From the NCBI RefSeq assembly GCF_014805625.2, contig NW_023998433.1, positions 1,791,457 to 1,855,456 on the forward strand: a stretch of DNA of 64,000 bases, given 5' to 3'. The notes under the pieces were generated by a model. That model was not told the origin of the DNA and did not search any database. It was given only the letters and a program-made list of their open reading frames with translations. This DNA is from Glossina fuscipes (Eukaryota; Arthropoda; Insecta; Diptera; Glossinidae). The translations under genes were made by a program, and so were the position numbers. Below, one piece after another: positions 45,807-59,067 of the stretch (the first letter of the stretch is position 1; the number at the start of each line of letters is the position of its first letter).

Positions 45807-48488
45807 TCAGTTGTTAGCACTTCTTTTGGGCGGTGGCACATACATTTGACGTTCACTTCGATATCTTTGAGAATTGCCAACATTGTTAGAACGCTGAAAT
45901 GGTTGAGGCTGCACCAACTGAGGGGATGGCGCCAGTGCTACACTAGGGCCAAGATTTTGGTAGGCTATAACAGTGTGATGTTGGGCGTCAGTTAAGGGTA
46001 AACAATCTGATTTTAAGACTTCTTCGAAATTCCCGTAACCCATAAACAACACTACGCAAGTGGTGTTCGAAATATTGGTGATTTCCGCCTCATAATACTA
46101 TTAAGAAAAGAAACATTACACGGTTCCTTATTCGTATATCTGAAACTAACCTTGCCATCTTCCCAATATTTCGCTAAGCATCGTTCGCCTTTCTTCCACG
46201 GCCAATTGGCTCCTGGAGTTATTTCATAAGCTACAGATGGTGGTAGCGGCGGTGGTACTATGGGTTGTGGAGGAGACGAGGCATAAGAATTAGTATTAGT
46301 ATTTGCTACAAAAGATCCGGTTGAATTATTTAGGGCAATTGGTGGTTGCGATACTGACGATGGTGGCATCACATGTGGCGAATTTCTTGTCGTAGATGCT
46401 TCCTGACTCTTTAACAAGTTCATGGCATATTCATTGGCTTCTTTACTTTGAAAACCTATTATTTTACTGGGATCGTACGGGAATCCATTTGACAGTTGAC
46501 CAACAAAGGCAGACGTGGCTCCTGCTGCTGGTTTCGATTTAGTCAAGAAGTTTTGAGTACTAATAAATTGCGATGTTGACTGCATCGGATTATTTGCAAC
46601 ATAAACGGCGGCTGATTGGGATGCTTGTTTTTGTATTGATTGTTGGTGTGCCGCTTTCGGCAATTGTTTCTGCTGTTTACCCCGGTTTTGACCTTGTGGT
46701 TGGTAATTGTCTCTTTTAGACTCTATTTTCAGTTCTGATGTAGACTCGACCAATTTTGATACCTCAGTTTCCGTATTACCAGCAGCGGCTGGTAAAATAT
46801 TACTGTGGGTGCTATTATTTGTATTGGTGGTCAGACGTTTGCTGTCCGAACGATTAGGGTTGCGATCCCGATGGGATTGCTGCTTATAGTCCCCACGCTT
46901 ACTGTGATAGTTTGTTGCATTGCCACGCGTTGCATAATCACTTTCCTTCCTAAAGGATTTTTCATTTCTTCGATTATTATTAAATGTGTCGCCGCTTGAA
47001 CTCAAATTATTAGCTTGAGTTATTGCTGTGGAGTTTTGATAGCCCGTTTTTGTGGTATTATTCCAATAATCACGGCGACGTTCATCTTTGTAATTAGATT
47101 TTTCCTTTGTTGCGCCATTCGTGACTTGTGTTGCCCGATTTGCAGCGAAACTAGACGACATATTGTTTTCAAATTTACCTTTCTCTACGCTTTGCTGTTT
47201 GCTGTTGTTCACTTCCTTCCGTTGCTGAGATTGATTAGCAGATGTAGTTGCCATTACAGTTTCAGATGTCTAAAAATAATTTGAATGAATGTTCATTATT
47301 CAAGTATTTTGCGAAGTATATTTACTGCTGATAGTTTATTTGTAAGGAAATCGAATAGAGAAACGTTTCCTGCAGGTTTGGCAGGCGCAGACACATCTTC
47401 TTTAGCTGAATTAACCCTTCCACCACGTTGTCTCCGGCCGCTGCTAGTTTCGGACCTGTTGTGAGTTTCATTATTACCGTTTCGGGGATCCTTTTTTCTC
47501 TTGAGAGTGAATAAGGCTCGCTCTAAATTGTTATGAGTGCCTTTTAAAGCTTGCTTCGCCTCTTCCTCAGAATAACCCTTATCTAAAATTTTCTTTACAT
47601 TGTGGTCTAAAATATTTTGTTGGCCACCACCAAAGACTTTCTTAACACCGGCTTTAGCTGCTTCGGCAATCGCTTCACTACGCATAGCCTGAAATTCGTC
47701 ATTTTCCTTCGATTCCTTGTCCTTTTCGTTGGCAGCTTGCAGACTTTTAAAATTTCTATCTTGCGTTAGAGCCTCTTTATGGGTATCCAATCGTTTGCCA
47801 AACGCAATCCATGGCGGCGGGCCACCCGATCCGGCATTGATTCTCATACCACTGCGTGCATATTTCTGCATTTGTCGAGCCAAATCCCATTTCTCCACTA
47901 AATGTTCAACGTTTCCTCCCAAATTCTGTACTTCATCAGGTTTCAATACTAGAAAACCCTGCATTATTTGTATTTTTTCGGCTTTAAAGAACAATTTGGT
48001 ACCGGGTGGCGTATTAAGATGCAAAAAGGGCAAATGTTCTAATTCAATAGCTTGCATAATTTGAATACCATCCGTAAGTTCACATTGCAGCAATCTTGGA
48101 GCAACCGTCGATTCCTCGTTAGCCTTCGGAGCAGAAACGTTACGCACTCTTTGTATTTGTAAAACAATGCGTCCGGTAATCATGCAATTGGTATCCAGTT
48201 TGTTTGGTAGAGCTCCACCACCCAGCTCCTTCAAATCCCACTTGAATTATTCAAAAACGAATAACTTATTTATTGTTTTTTTTTTAATGTATATTGTAAA
48301 ATAGCTTACATCTTTTGCTTCTGTAACTAGTTTTGCAATATCTTCATTTTGCAATTCGGTGATTAATTTCTTCAAGCCCTCTTCGGTCAAGTACCTATAG
48401 AAAATTTTACTTATTATGCACGGTCCTTCTTTAGCCGAGCTTTGACTACTCACCAGCCTTGATCTTTTAATTTCTCCAATAAACTCAT
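45807..48488 (-). CDS. Tdrd3: Tudor domain-containing protein 3
   Basis: Five minus-strand exons: 48488-48454, 48394-48310, 48240-47326, 47269-46151 and 46097-45807, about 814 aa. TDRD3 reads methyl-arginine marks and partners topoisomerase 3-beta in transcription and mRNA regulation. The N-terminal OB-fold region follows MSLLEKLKDQGWYLTEEG and includes RNVSAPKANEES, LNTPPGTKLFFKA and NVEHLVEKWDL. A UBA domain lies near residues 252-290 (NVKKILDKGYSEEEAKQAL). A long Asn/Ser/Gln-rich disordered region follows. The Tudor domain near residues 702-760 (ERCLAKYWEDGKYYEAEITN, then MGYGNFEEV) is complete across the last splice. The C-terminal YVPPPKR matches the short exon-junction-complex-binding motif of TDRD3. 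The start codon in the 35-base first exon was chosen because it yields the conserved GWYL sequence across the splice; the longer frame upstream reads through intron. Confidence 0.93.
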
Positions 48489-49545
48489 TATTATTGTTAT
48501 TATTTTTATTTTTAATTAATAAATTTTCCAATATTACTTTGTGTAAACCGTAAAACAAAAAAAAAATACTATCCAGAAAATATTTCTTTTCAAACAGAGT
48601 TGCCATTTGTTGCGAAAGAAATAGTTTTAAAATTTTAAGTGTGAAAGAATTCAATTTATAATTTACAGATGATATGCAATACTTATTTAAATATTTATGT
48701 ATGCTTGAATATTGGGCGTCTTAAAAAGATTTATGAAAAAACGCAGTAGTCAAAAAATAAACTCACAATCTACCTAATAACAATAAACCTCAAATAAATC
48801 TTCAAGTGGAAAGCGCAGCTACTGTAAACAAAGTTCGAATCATGCAGAATGGAATCGTTATAAAGTCCAACTGATGTCATTCACAGTGTTATGAAATTAA
48901 GCAATAGACATCCAGATAAAAGGATTGCACAATAATTTCAGAAATGCTCAATTTTATATTATCATAAACATTGCTTTCCTTTGCTTTGTAAAATCATTAT
49001 CAAGACAAAGCGAAGAAAATTTCAAAAAATTTTATTCAAAAGAAATTAAATGACAAGCTATTTTAATTCTTATTTACAATGGGCGATTTATCATGTATCT
49101 TGAACATCCATCAGCATCCAAATATAGTAAGTATATATATATATATATAATTTAAGAAAAATTGTTTTTACAAGATTTAGTCATTATAAAAAAGCGCTAA
49201 TATCTAGATCTAGGATTTTCCTTTTTTTTAATTTTATAAAATTATGCCCTCATTTAGATGTCTAAATGCTCCGCATTTATTATATAAATACCCGAGTTTT
49301 ATCTACGAGAAACCTTTAAATCTCTAAAATAATCCACATATTGATTTAATAAAATAAATTGCCTATACATAGTGATGATTGCATTTTTTTTTCAAATATG
49401 GCAATAATATCACATGCCAAAGCATTCCGTGATGCTACTAATTTTGGACTTTTGATTAATAGAAAACTGGTAACTGATATTCATAGTATTTGGCTTTCAT
49501 AGCTAACATTGCTTATTAATTGATTTTGTAGACTATTTAATTGAA
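48489..49545. promoter_or_regulatory. Shared upstream region of Tdrd3 and SF3A2
   Basis: The two genes are head to head with 1,057 bases between start codons, so both promoters lie here. An acceptor-like TTTTGTAG (49524-49531) precedes the SF3A2 start by 14 bases and suggests a 5' untranslated intron. No other gene is seen. Confidence 0.45.
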
Positions 49546-50349
49546 ATGGATTTCCAAAACCGCGCAGGCGGTAAAACCGGCAGCGGCGGTGTTGCTTCCT
49601 GGTCAGAAACAAACCGCGACCGTAAAGAGCGCTTAAGACAATTAGCTTTGGAAACAATTGATCTGAACAAAGATCCATATTTTATGAAAAACCATTTGGG
49701 TTCTTATGAATGTAAATTATGTTTGACTTTGCATAATAATGAAGGCAGTTATTTGGCCCACACCCAAGGTAAGAAACATCAAGAAAACTTGGCCAGACGG
49801 GCAGCTAAAGAAGCAAAGGAGGCTCCTTCTATGATGGCTCCCGAAAAGCCTCGGGTGGAACCTAAGAAGTTCGTCAAAATTGGCCGCCCTGGGTATCGAG
49901 TCACCAAACAACGTGACCCAAGTAATGGGCAGCAATCATTATTATTCCAAATAGATTATCCGGAAATTACTGAAGGTGTTATACCGAGGCACCGCTTCAT
50001 GTCTGCTTATGAACAAAAAATTGAGCCACCCGACCGAAAATGGCAGTACCTGTTATTTGCTGCAGAGCCATACGAGACTATTGGCTTCAAGGTACCTTCA
50101 AGAGAAGTAGAAAAAACCGAAGGAAAATTTTGGACGCACTGGAATCGGGACACGAAGCAATTTTTCTTACAATTCTCCTTTAAGTTGGAACCGAAAATTA
50201 TCCCACCTCCACCGCCACAGTTGCATCGGGCACTAGGCCCACCTGGAGGTTTCTCTATACCAGGGCCGCCAAGACCTCATCACATGTTTAATGGAGTGCC
50301 ACCTCCACCTCCCATGAGTGTGTTACCAGTACCTCCACCACCCATGTGA
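49546..50349 (+). CDS. Sf3a2: Splicing factor 3A subunit 2 (SF3a66/SF3A2)
   Basis: A single uninterrupted coding exon of 267 codons. SF3A2 is part of the U2 snRNP SF3a complex, which helps place U2 at the branch point. The N-terminus is almost invariant (MDFQNRAGGKTGSGG). A matrin-type zinc finger holds Cys56, Cys59, His72 and His78 (YECKLCLTLHNNEGSYLAHT). The conserved PDRKWQYLLFAAEPYETIGF and FWTHWNRDTKQFFLQF blocks follow. The C-terminus is a short proline-rich tail (PPPPPMSVLPVPPPPM), far shorter than the repeats of the human protein (464 aa) but usual for flies as I recall. A poly(A) signal AATAAA lies at 50596-50601. Confidence 0.96.
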   Translation: MDFQNRAGGKTGSGGVASWSETNRDRKERLRQLALETIDLNKDPYFMKNHLGSYECKLCLTLHNNEGSYLAHTQGKKHQENLARRAAKEAKEAPSMMAPEKPRVEPKKFVKIGRPGYRVTKQRDPSNGQQSLLFQIDYPEITEGVIPRHRFMSAYEQKIEPPDRKWQYLLFAAEPYETIGFKVPSREVEKTEGKFWTHWNRDTKQFFLQFSFKLEPKIIPPPPPQLHRALGPPGGFSIPGPPRPHHMFNGVPPPPPMSVLPVPPPPM

Positions 50350-52552
50350 GAAGAAGAATCCCCTGCTACTTCTAAATAAGACGATGCAGGAATTTACTTA
50401 AAGCTCCAAGTAAAATTTTTAAATTACTAGGCTTGATTAACCTTTCCTCGACGAAGTCATTTTTTCATTTTACTCTCATATTTGAAGCCGGCATTCAGTA
50501 GCAGAAAGTTTGTGACAGTTTTTTAAAGAGAACTTAAACATTCGTCATATATTACTATTAATTCGGTTCGAGTAATTATTAAAAAAAATTATATTAATAA
50601 AACTAGTTACTAAAACAAAATAATTACAGCTTTTGTGTCCAGGTTTACAAACAATAGAGCGCCGTATTCTTACGCTCCTCCTTTTCATTTGTCAAGCGCA
50701 CTCACGTTGGAATATCAATTCAAATTGCCATAAAGCATACCGTAAAGTTTTCTCGGTATGATTGTTGTTTCTACCGTTTCAAATTGTTCGTTCCCATCAA
50801 ATATGCAGTATCACCACGAAGACACGAACGTTTGGCCTAATTCTCGACGTGGGCATGAATGTGCCTCGACTTATCGTGACATATCGATTCCTCATCACGA
50901 ATTATGCGAAACAAAAAAAATGTCGTGTTATAATATCTTTTGAGCAATGTTTCACACGAGGATCACCAACAGCATCGCGACTTGCAATCCTATAACCTTC
51001 CCTTCCCCATCTTTTTCAACATTTTCATTGCCTTAAGTATCCAGAATTCGCAGCTTTACTGTTCTGTCAAGAATTTTGCTCAGAGGTTTTCCCACTATCT
51101 CTTGCATCTCTTAGTTTTCAAACTTTTCCTTTGCTGCGAACACATGACTATTTTCCAACAATACATGAATCTTTTCCCATATCCTGCTTCATATGATGCG
51201 TTTAATGAATTCCAATTTTTTGACCTAAACTACTGATATAAAACGTTTCGCAGGTCTTACTTCCATTTAATTTAAGTTACACACCGAACAAACATTGAAT
51301 ATATATGAATACATGTTCGAATTTTGGAAAAAGGGAAATGAAACAACATATCAAACTATGAGGACTAATCCAAATACAATATATAACCACATTTCAACTT
51401 AAAGTAAGGCGAAGATAATACGTTGCTAAAAAGCTATTGAGTTAATATGCAAATTTTAAAATAATGTTCTTGGACGAATTCTAAATAATTCGTCAACTGT
51501 AAATTGCTGAATCTACTTATTGGAAAAATTGCAAATTATATATAAAATTAATGAGTGTGTTTGACTTTCGGATCATGTATATGTGAACAAGAAGAAATCC
51601 AAGACTATATTTATCGCTCTAAAAAAATCTTAAGACACTACAATTTCAAGGAGACCTTTAATATTAAGGGTACGTACTTAACCCGTTCTCGTGAATGACG
51701 GCTGTAAACGTCCATTGCGTGTACTTGTAGACGCAAGCGATGCCTATGGCAGTCGTCTATTCTTATTATTATAGAACAAAAAAAGAAGTTTGTTCTTGCA
51801 AGCATTCACCGATTTTAAAGTACGCGTCAACGTGTTACCTAGAGTATTTTTGCCTACAGTTTTGCAGTCTTAATTAATGAAAATGAATTTTAGCCCACAT
51901 CGATTTCACCACTCTTAATCATTTCCTAAAACGAAAAACAAAAGACAATTCTTCAATATTCATAATCTGATATATATATAAATTTAACAATAGCGCGACA
52001 GTTGTCTAATTTTTTGCGCGCAGCATTTAGATGACTGCGAGGGATATTTGTCAAATTCCATGTCATTGTCAATTATAAATTGGTGAACAGATTGTGACAA
52101 TTTTCAGATAATAAGAGGCACGATCAATTTTTGAGATGGGAAAGTTTGCTACTTCTACTAGTCAGTAATCTATACTTCATGAAAGTGTTTTCGTAAAACT
52201 CGTTCAAATGAACTTCCATCTGTACATTGTAGATATAGCATAAACGATTAGTTAGATATTTCAAGAAATTTGAGGCGTGAAATAGAAGTAACCTTTTTTT
52301 GTTATTTTAAAAAAATATTTGTTTTTTAATTTCAAATTAATGCCACAAAAACATTTACATCTAAAATATAATAAATAACATGTACAATGAAATATTTTCA
52401 AGCTAAACAAAAAAAAAGTTATTCTTCTATTAACTATACCACGGAGTAGGTGTACATAGTTGTAAAATATTGGGTGATTATATTTCGCATTGATCATGTT
52501 TTTAAAGCAAGGAGAATAGGTGTTAATAAAAATGTGTGAAGCAAAAGTCGCT
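50350..52552. other. Intergenic, between 3' ends of SF3A2 and Sap130
   Basis: The stretch 50640-51240 is less AT-rich than its flanks and has several overlapping open frames on the plus strand, but none matches a family I recognise. It may be a decayed mobile element. The remainder is AT-rich with nothing supported. Confidence 0.45.
50596..50601 (+). terminator. Sf3a2: Poly(A) signal of SF3A2
   Basis: AATAAA 247 bases after the stop codon, the first perfect hexamer downstream. Confidence 0.55.
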
Positions 52553-55500
52553 TTAGGGTTTTTCGCGTTTTTTGAAGTTCCTTTTCGACGCGCATCGATT
52601 AATAATGTCCGAAATGTGAGATTTATGATCGAAAATTTTCATAATTTGATTTTGTGCCTCATTAACACCGTCCACAATGATTTTACTGCGTTGCATATTA
52701 CCCTAAAAATACAAAATTACGAAATACAATAAAAGTCAGTGGAAATAAACGATTCAATTCAAATAACACACCTTTACTAGATCGCTAATACGTTCAATTT
52801 CGTTGTTAATGCCATGCGATTCCATTTGCTTAAGCATTGTGGATAGCTTATCATAACCCAATGCTTCATTTTCGCACTAAGTTAATAAAGGAATCATTAA
52901 TGAGTTTATAATTTGATGGAGAAATTAAAATAAGTTTTAAAAATAGAAAGAAAAGATTGTATGCAATGGATTTAACACAGCCACCAAACTGATTTGCACA
53001 AAAAAAATTATGTCTCGAAAATCAACGCCACATCTTTAAATATGGGACTATTTATAAACCAGTTGAAAGTATCTTTACATTGCATGATTTTGAAGGTAAA
53101 TCGAAAACTGAATCGATGTTTATTGTTTCGGATTTTCACTACATATTGACTGCAAAGTGATTTATGTGAAAAATCAAAACTAGTGTGATAAGATATATAT
53201 GAGAAACTTCACACTTCCATAAACTTTTTGATGATGACGTGGAAGCACACCCAATTTTAGAGCATCTACTTTTAAATTTTGCGTATTTAAAAACGTTATG
53301 TTAAAATTTCATACTAAAAAGTACTAATCTTTAATTCTTTGATTCTTTACTGACGCTTTCCTAAGTCAAAGAATTTCATACGCGCTATTACGAATCGGAA
53401 AGATTTTAATCCAAACTTGCAAAAGAAAATAAGATTCACCGAATATCGCCACCTAAATGTATTGGCAAATCATTCCTCCGATATTAATCATTAATCTTTA
53501 GAGTGAACAAAGTAAAATTTTCAGCGATATAATACTAACCAAATCTTCCATTTGTGAACGAAGATGATAAATTTTCCAGCCATTTATTTTGCCCAATACA
53601 TTGCTTTGCTTTGCTAAATCCATAATGGTCGGCTTTCGTTCTTCTCGAGGCTTCACATCAGAATAGCGTTGAAAATGGTTATACGCCGATTTCCAATTTT
53701 GTTTATAAGTCTAAAAAACGTAGTTACAGAAAATAAAAATGAAAGTCGGAATCAATCTTTATAGTAACGATAAGGACAAATTTACACTCAGTAACGTCAG
53801 ATTACGTGGACGTTTTAAAACATATTCGACCGGCTTTGTATTCTCTTTGCCATTGATAACTGTAAAACAGAGAAGAAATTTTACAATGAAACAAACTAGA
53901 TGTATGCTGTACGCTACCTTCACGTCCAATGCTGACTGAACTCGGCGTGCAATTGCCTACCACAGCTGTTGGAGTGGTCCCTGCCAAACATACCGTAGAT
54001 TCGATTATTGCGTTATTGTTAGCGTTCGCTGATACACTGGGATTATTTGACAATAGCGGTGGTAAACTGAGAGCAGCTTGATTTTGTGGTGAAGGCTGAC
54101 TATCATTTCTGTGGAAAAACCTTTAAAGTCTTAAGAAGTTTTAAAATATCGGCTAAAGAACTTACGTTGACTTTCTCGATTTTTTACGTGGCGGACATTC
54201 GATAGAACCTCCGTTAAGCCTCTGCTGTTGTGTATTGGAATTCAAAACAGCGTGTTTTATGTTATGATGGTCCACACTGGTTAAGTTCCGTGAATTAACC
54301 GGTGTGCCAGACGTTGTATGCTGTTGGGCCATAGAATGATGACTGGGGTAAAGCTATGAATATCGGAATCAAAAAAGTGAAAAAATTATAACCTGTCTTA
54401 ATGCTACTTACCTCGTTAATGGGATTGAAATGAGTTTCCATACTTGGACCGCTGATCATGCGATTGATAACCATATTACCATCCTGCATTTGCTGATCAA
54501 CACCGGGGGACGAATTGGCTGAAACTGTAGTAGATCCATCAGATGAAGCTGGTGAGTCGGTACGAGAATTTCTGGTGGATGCAAGTATGCCACTTGCATT
54601 GGAAGTTACACTGCATAGTGTTACACTATTCGCCGGCTTGTCCTTTTTACTCAAAGTTTCGGTACACAACACAACAGGAGCGTTGGATGTGGTTACCGAG
54701 GTAAGACTATATGAATTATTTATTGACGAATTTGATGAAGAACTAGCAGCCATCATGCCACTGGAAGATCCCATTGATATAAGTGTAGGTCCAAGATTCT
54801 TTGCGGCCAGTATAGGAGAACCATCGATGTCGCGTTTACGGAGAAAATTAGAAACTACGGCGGTGCCAGTAGAACCGTTACCTGCAGTCATTTTTATAGA
54901 AGTTTGTAGGGGTATAAGCATATGCTGCGTTTGTTGATTGCTATTCATCCCCACTACGTTATTTCCAGATGATACGTTAGTTTGCTGTGCAGTAGGTATA
55001 ATGAGTGAAGTCTCCGCGCTACACGCAGACGTTTGCTGTATTACTTGTGGCGTAGTTTGCGATACTGCTACAGCATCAGCAGCCGCTGCAGCTAAATTCC
55101 CAGCGGGTAGTTGGCTGAAGCGCACAGGTAAAGCCTGCAAATGTGCTGCTGCATTGCACACCGGTATTTGTACCTGCCCGATTGTGCGACCACCACCTGA
55201 TGGAACGACTGTGAACGTGGCTGTTGATGTATTGCCACCGGTATGAGTTACAAAGGGTAGCGAAGATATCGAGAGATTAGCTGTAGAACTCACTATTTGG
55301 TTTTGTGATATTGTACTATTCGTTACAGTGGTCGTGGTTAACGATAAAACACCCGTGGATACTTGTACTGAATTGGCTGGCACTGACTCATAGTAGATAG
55401 TACTTCCCGGCTGTAAAAATGTACCGGATGTAACAGTACCTGTGGAGGTGAGAACGTTAGCAGCACTTGTATTAGACGACATCGAAATAGATGTATTTGA

Positions 55501-58500
55501 TGTAGATATGCCACCACTGCTACCTGAACTACTGGCGCTAAGCGGTCGCTGCGGAACAGGAGCATGATGTATATAAACATTGCCTGAGGGGCCAGCTGCA
55601 GCCGAAACCGATGCGCTGTTTTCCAAAGGTGATGTCAACTGGGCTTGTGTCATTACTTTACCCACCGTAATCGATCCAGCGTTTTTAATCGGCGTCATAG
55701 TGCCCGTAATTATATTACCACCGCTGGCCCCACGTGTACCAATGGCCAACGGCACTACTGTAGCTCCTCCACTTGAACTGGCTCCCGTCGCTGAACTGAC
55801 TATATTTTGAGTGGTCAATAATTGGGCACTACCACCTTGCGAAACGTTTACTAATTGTGTTGTTGTATTAGCGGATATATTTGTGGCTGTTATACTTGTC
55901 GTTGAAACAGATGGAGATGGGCTATTGCCAGTGCTACATACATTCGACGGTTGCCCCAAAGAACTACCACCAGCAATCGCACTCGATGAACCAGAGGAAG
56001 GTAATTTCCCAATACCCAGTTGAGTTATGGTCAAAGAAGGCTGAACTTTAGTTGCCATAGTCACTGGTGGGCGTATACCTTGTGATAAAAACACAGTTTT
56101 ATATACCTTAGTAATACAGATATCAACCAAATTAATTTAATTAATTATAATAAATTGTTAAAACATTTTTTTTTTATTTACTTTGTTACCAACCCTTTAC
56201 ATCGCTACTGATGTGTACATATAAACGCATGTACGTATATATAAGAATGTTACGAAACTAAGAAACGCTTTAACGCTTCTCTAACCGTTGACCGTTCATT
56301 TCATTTGACTTTAAGTTTGCGTGATTCATCTGCTAGGTGGACATACATGCACATTAACTTATGTTGAATGCTACTTCATTTTTTATTTTTATTATTTTTA
56401 TTTTTTATTTTAACAAACATTAGACTTGCGTTCACATGAAATAACGCTATAATGGTGTCTAATTATTCAAAGTCTTTGAATTCCAAGCTAAAACCGCGTA
56501 CTGCTACAAATCGTACTTGATTAAAAGTAATCGTGAATGAAGGGCAAATTTTTTAAGGTACTTCGATCACTTATCACTGCCTAAAAATTCGTCGAATACC
56601 TTATAAAAAAACCTGCTTTATGTTAATACTATGTGAAAATATCATTGAAACACAAAATAATTACAATTCTGAATAAAACACGGTCAGATAATACTGCGCT
56701 CGATCCAGAGATATGTGCTAACTAATAAGTAAATTTCGTAACAATTATGACAGTTGCTATTTACCGAACTTTCCGCCTCCAGAAGTGTTTACTATAATCG
56801 GTTGCAAGACCACATTAGCAGCCAAACGCCCTGTGGAACAGAGTTGTGCAGCTCCACCCGGTTGTTGTTGCAGCTGAATTATGCGCGTTGCTGGGAGATT
56901 GGTAGACGACATAACATTGGAAGTAGAACCACCGACGCCAGTTGCTGTTGTATTGCGTGTTGGATTTGAAGCTACAGAACTTGATACAGTTGACACATTA
57001 GAAACACTTGATGTTATAGTTGGAGTAAGTTGCGGCAAATTTGGTGTTCGAATACTAATATTTGTGGTGTTAAGTTTTGCTGTTGAAAACGATTTTCCCA
57101 ATGGTATTGGCCTAATTTGACGAGGGGACGCTCCAGCGCCAGCCGTAGCTGTTAAGGGAGTGGCTACGGCAAATCTTGGTCCTGTAGTTGCCACCGACGT
57201 TGTGTTGAACTGTGTTTGCGCCAGGGGTTGCGATGTAGCCACATTCGGTGAGTATACCAAAGTGGCTTGATGTGGACGCGGCGGTAAAATTGTGGCTACG
57301 TAAGTTTGCTGTTGTTGTTGGTTATGAGAAGCAGACGAAACCGCTTGAATCGTGGCTGAAAGAGAAATATCCGATACATTAAATAATTTCTACCTCTTCC
57401 TCATAATACTCACATTGTTGTCCTTTAGATGTTGGAGTTTGTTGCTGTCCAGATACAACTGTAGTTCCAGACTGCATTGTAGATCCAGTCGTTGTAACTA
57501 CTGTTCCAGTAACAGCTACTACGGAGCCACTGCTACGTTGTCGTGACTGGTGTGGAATGGCACGTATCAGTTGCACTTGACCGGCAGGATTTGCAGCCAT
57601 CCAAGTAGTACTAGTAGCTGGAGATATAACTGTAGTAGCAGGTGAGGTGCTGTTACGGCTGACGGTAGTTCCACGGACAAAATTTCCCGCCGCTGTTATA
57701 CCAGTTACCGTAGCACCTGCAATACCCGTGGCAGTTACTGATGTCGGTGTCGTCCTTATAGGAGTAACAAGACGTTGACCCGTAGGAACGCCAACCCCCA
57801 CACCCACACCAGTCATGGAAGCTGCAGTAACGTTAGCTCTTGGCAAATAGGCGGTCTGCGTGCCTGGCCTAGTTACCGTTATTGATGTATTTGATACCGA
57901 ACGTGCCGGTGCTGTTGGAAAAGCGGTTATTTGGGCTCGGCCTGGACCAGCAGTTTCTAATTGCTTAATCATAGAAGGCATTAGATTCCCCATAACTACC
58001 CTAACTTGAGTTGATTGGCCACCAGTTCCTATGGCACGTATTGAAGTAGCTGCTGCGGCATTAGCAGCTTGTGATGTATTTAAAGCAATAGGTGTGCCGC
58101 TTGCACCACTGGCACCAACTTTAATAGCACTCATTGCAGTTACGCCACCACTTGTCACCAAGGTGCCTGCACCGCTTGCTGCCGCTGTTGTCAAACTACT
58201 TAAAGATATGCCGCTAGCCACATTTGAGACGGCTGCAGCTGCTACTGCATCAATTGTGGTTGTTTTGATATGTGTTATTTTGGCTGCAACTGGATTTAAA
58301 GCAAACAAATTCGTTACATTTGTAGGATTTTTTAACTGTATTGGTGATGGTGCAACTTGTGAATTGTTGGGTGTTGTATATATGGGTGGTGTTGGTACTA
58401 GTGTTGGAGTAGTTGTAGTAGGTAAAAGTATTGGTGAGTGTTGATTTTGTTGCAGAGTTGCTGGATGTGGATGGGATATTAATTGAGTTTTAATAATTTT

Positions 58501-59067
58501 GAAATGTTCTGTGGAAATAAAAAGCATATATTTAAAGAAAATAAAAAATAAGTACTTTTCCCACTTCATGTCTTTGGCTCCTATTCTTGGAAAATATATA
58601 TATCTATATTGAAAATAACGTAAATATATTCAATCCAATAAAGTTACAATCCGTACATTGTCTAATTCAATATGGAGCGCATAAATTCGTCGAAAACAAA
58701 TACATAAAAATCAGCGCTGTCATAAATATAATGGAATGTAATACAGAAAGGTAAGGAAAATGCAAATAGAAAACAAACAAATGTGCCCACACGTATGCAG
58801 ACAGTACAATGTATATACATAACATAAAAGTAGGTATATACATAGATATATAATACGTACTAATATGTTCATTTATATATTTACATACATATATTTATAC
58901 AAACCAATACGTCTATAACTATTTATATTGAATCTAGTAAATACTGAATAAAGCAATAAAAGCAAAATCTTACCTCCCGTTGCAGTAGTGATATTGCTAT
59001 TACCAACATTTCCTGGGCCAGGTGTTCCTCCGCCACCCGTTGCATTATTTCCATCGGTGCTGCTCAT
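52553..59067 (-). CDS. Sap130: Sap130, Sin3-HDAC complex subunit
   Basis: Ten minus-strand exons: 59067-58974, 58508-57414, 57355-56765, 56078-54412, 54353-54166, 54108-53918, 53859-53786, 53710-53540, 52876-52772 and 52702-52553. All phases agree, giving about 1,441 aa. SAP130 is a subunit of the Sin3 histone deacetylase corepressor. The first ~1,150 residues are Ser/Thr/Ala/Gln-rich low complexity, as in other SAP130 proteins. A basic PPRKKSRKS nuclear-signal-like run follows. The C-terminal domain (last ~170 residues) identifies the family: VEYVLKRPRNLTLL, NWKSAYNHFQRYSDVK, GWKIYHLRSQ, RISDLVKGNMQRSKIIVD and EAQNQIMKIFDHK line up with the human C-terminus. The family name rests on this domain only. 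Open frames on the opposite strand are mirrors of the repetitive coding sequence. Confidence 0.9.

Noticed and set aside
46707..47284. Plus-strand ORFs opposite Tdrd3
   Set aside because: They are shadows of the Asn/Ser/Gln-rich linker of Tdrd3 exon 4.
48247..48654. A 135-aa gene upstream of Tdrd3
   Set aside because: The frame reads through two introns; only 48394-48310 within it is Tdrd3 coding, and the 35-base first exon is in another frame.
54515..55246. Plus-strand proteins opposite Sap130
   Set aside because: They are antisense mirrors of Ser/Thr/Ala-rich codons, which lack stops on the reverse strand; they have no family match or splice logic.
58031..58444. 137-aa Ala/Val-rich membrane-like ORF on the plus strand
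   Set aside because: Antisense of Sap130 exon 2; hydrophobicity comes from reverse-complemented Ala/Thr/Ser codons.
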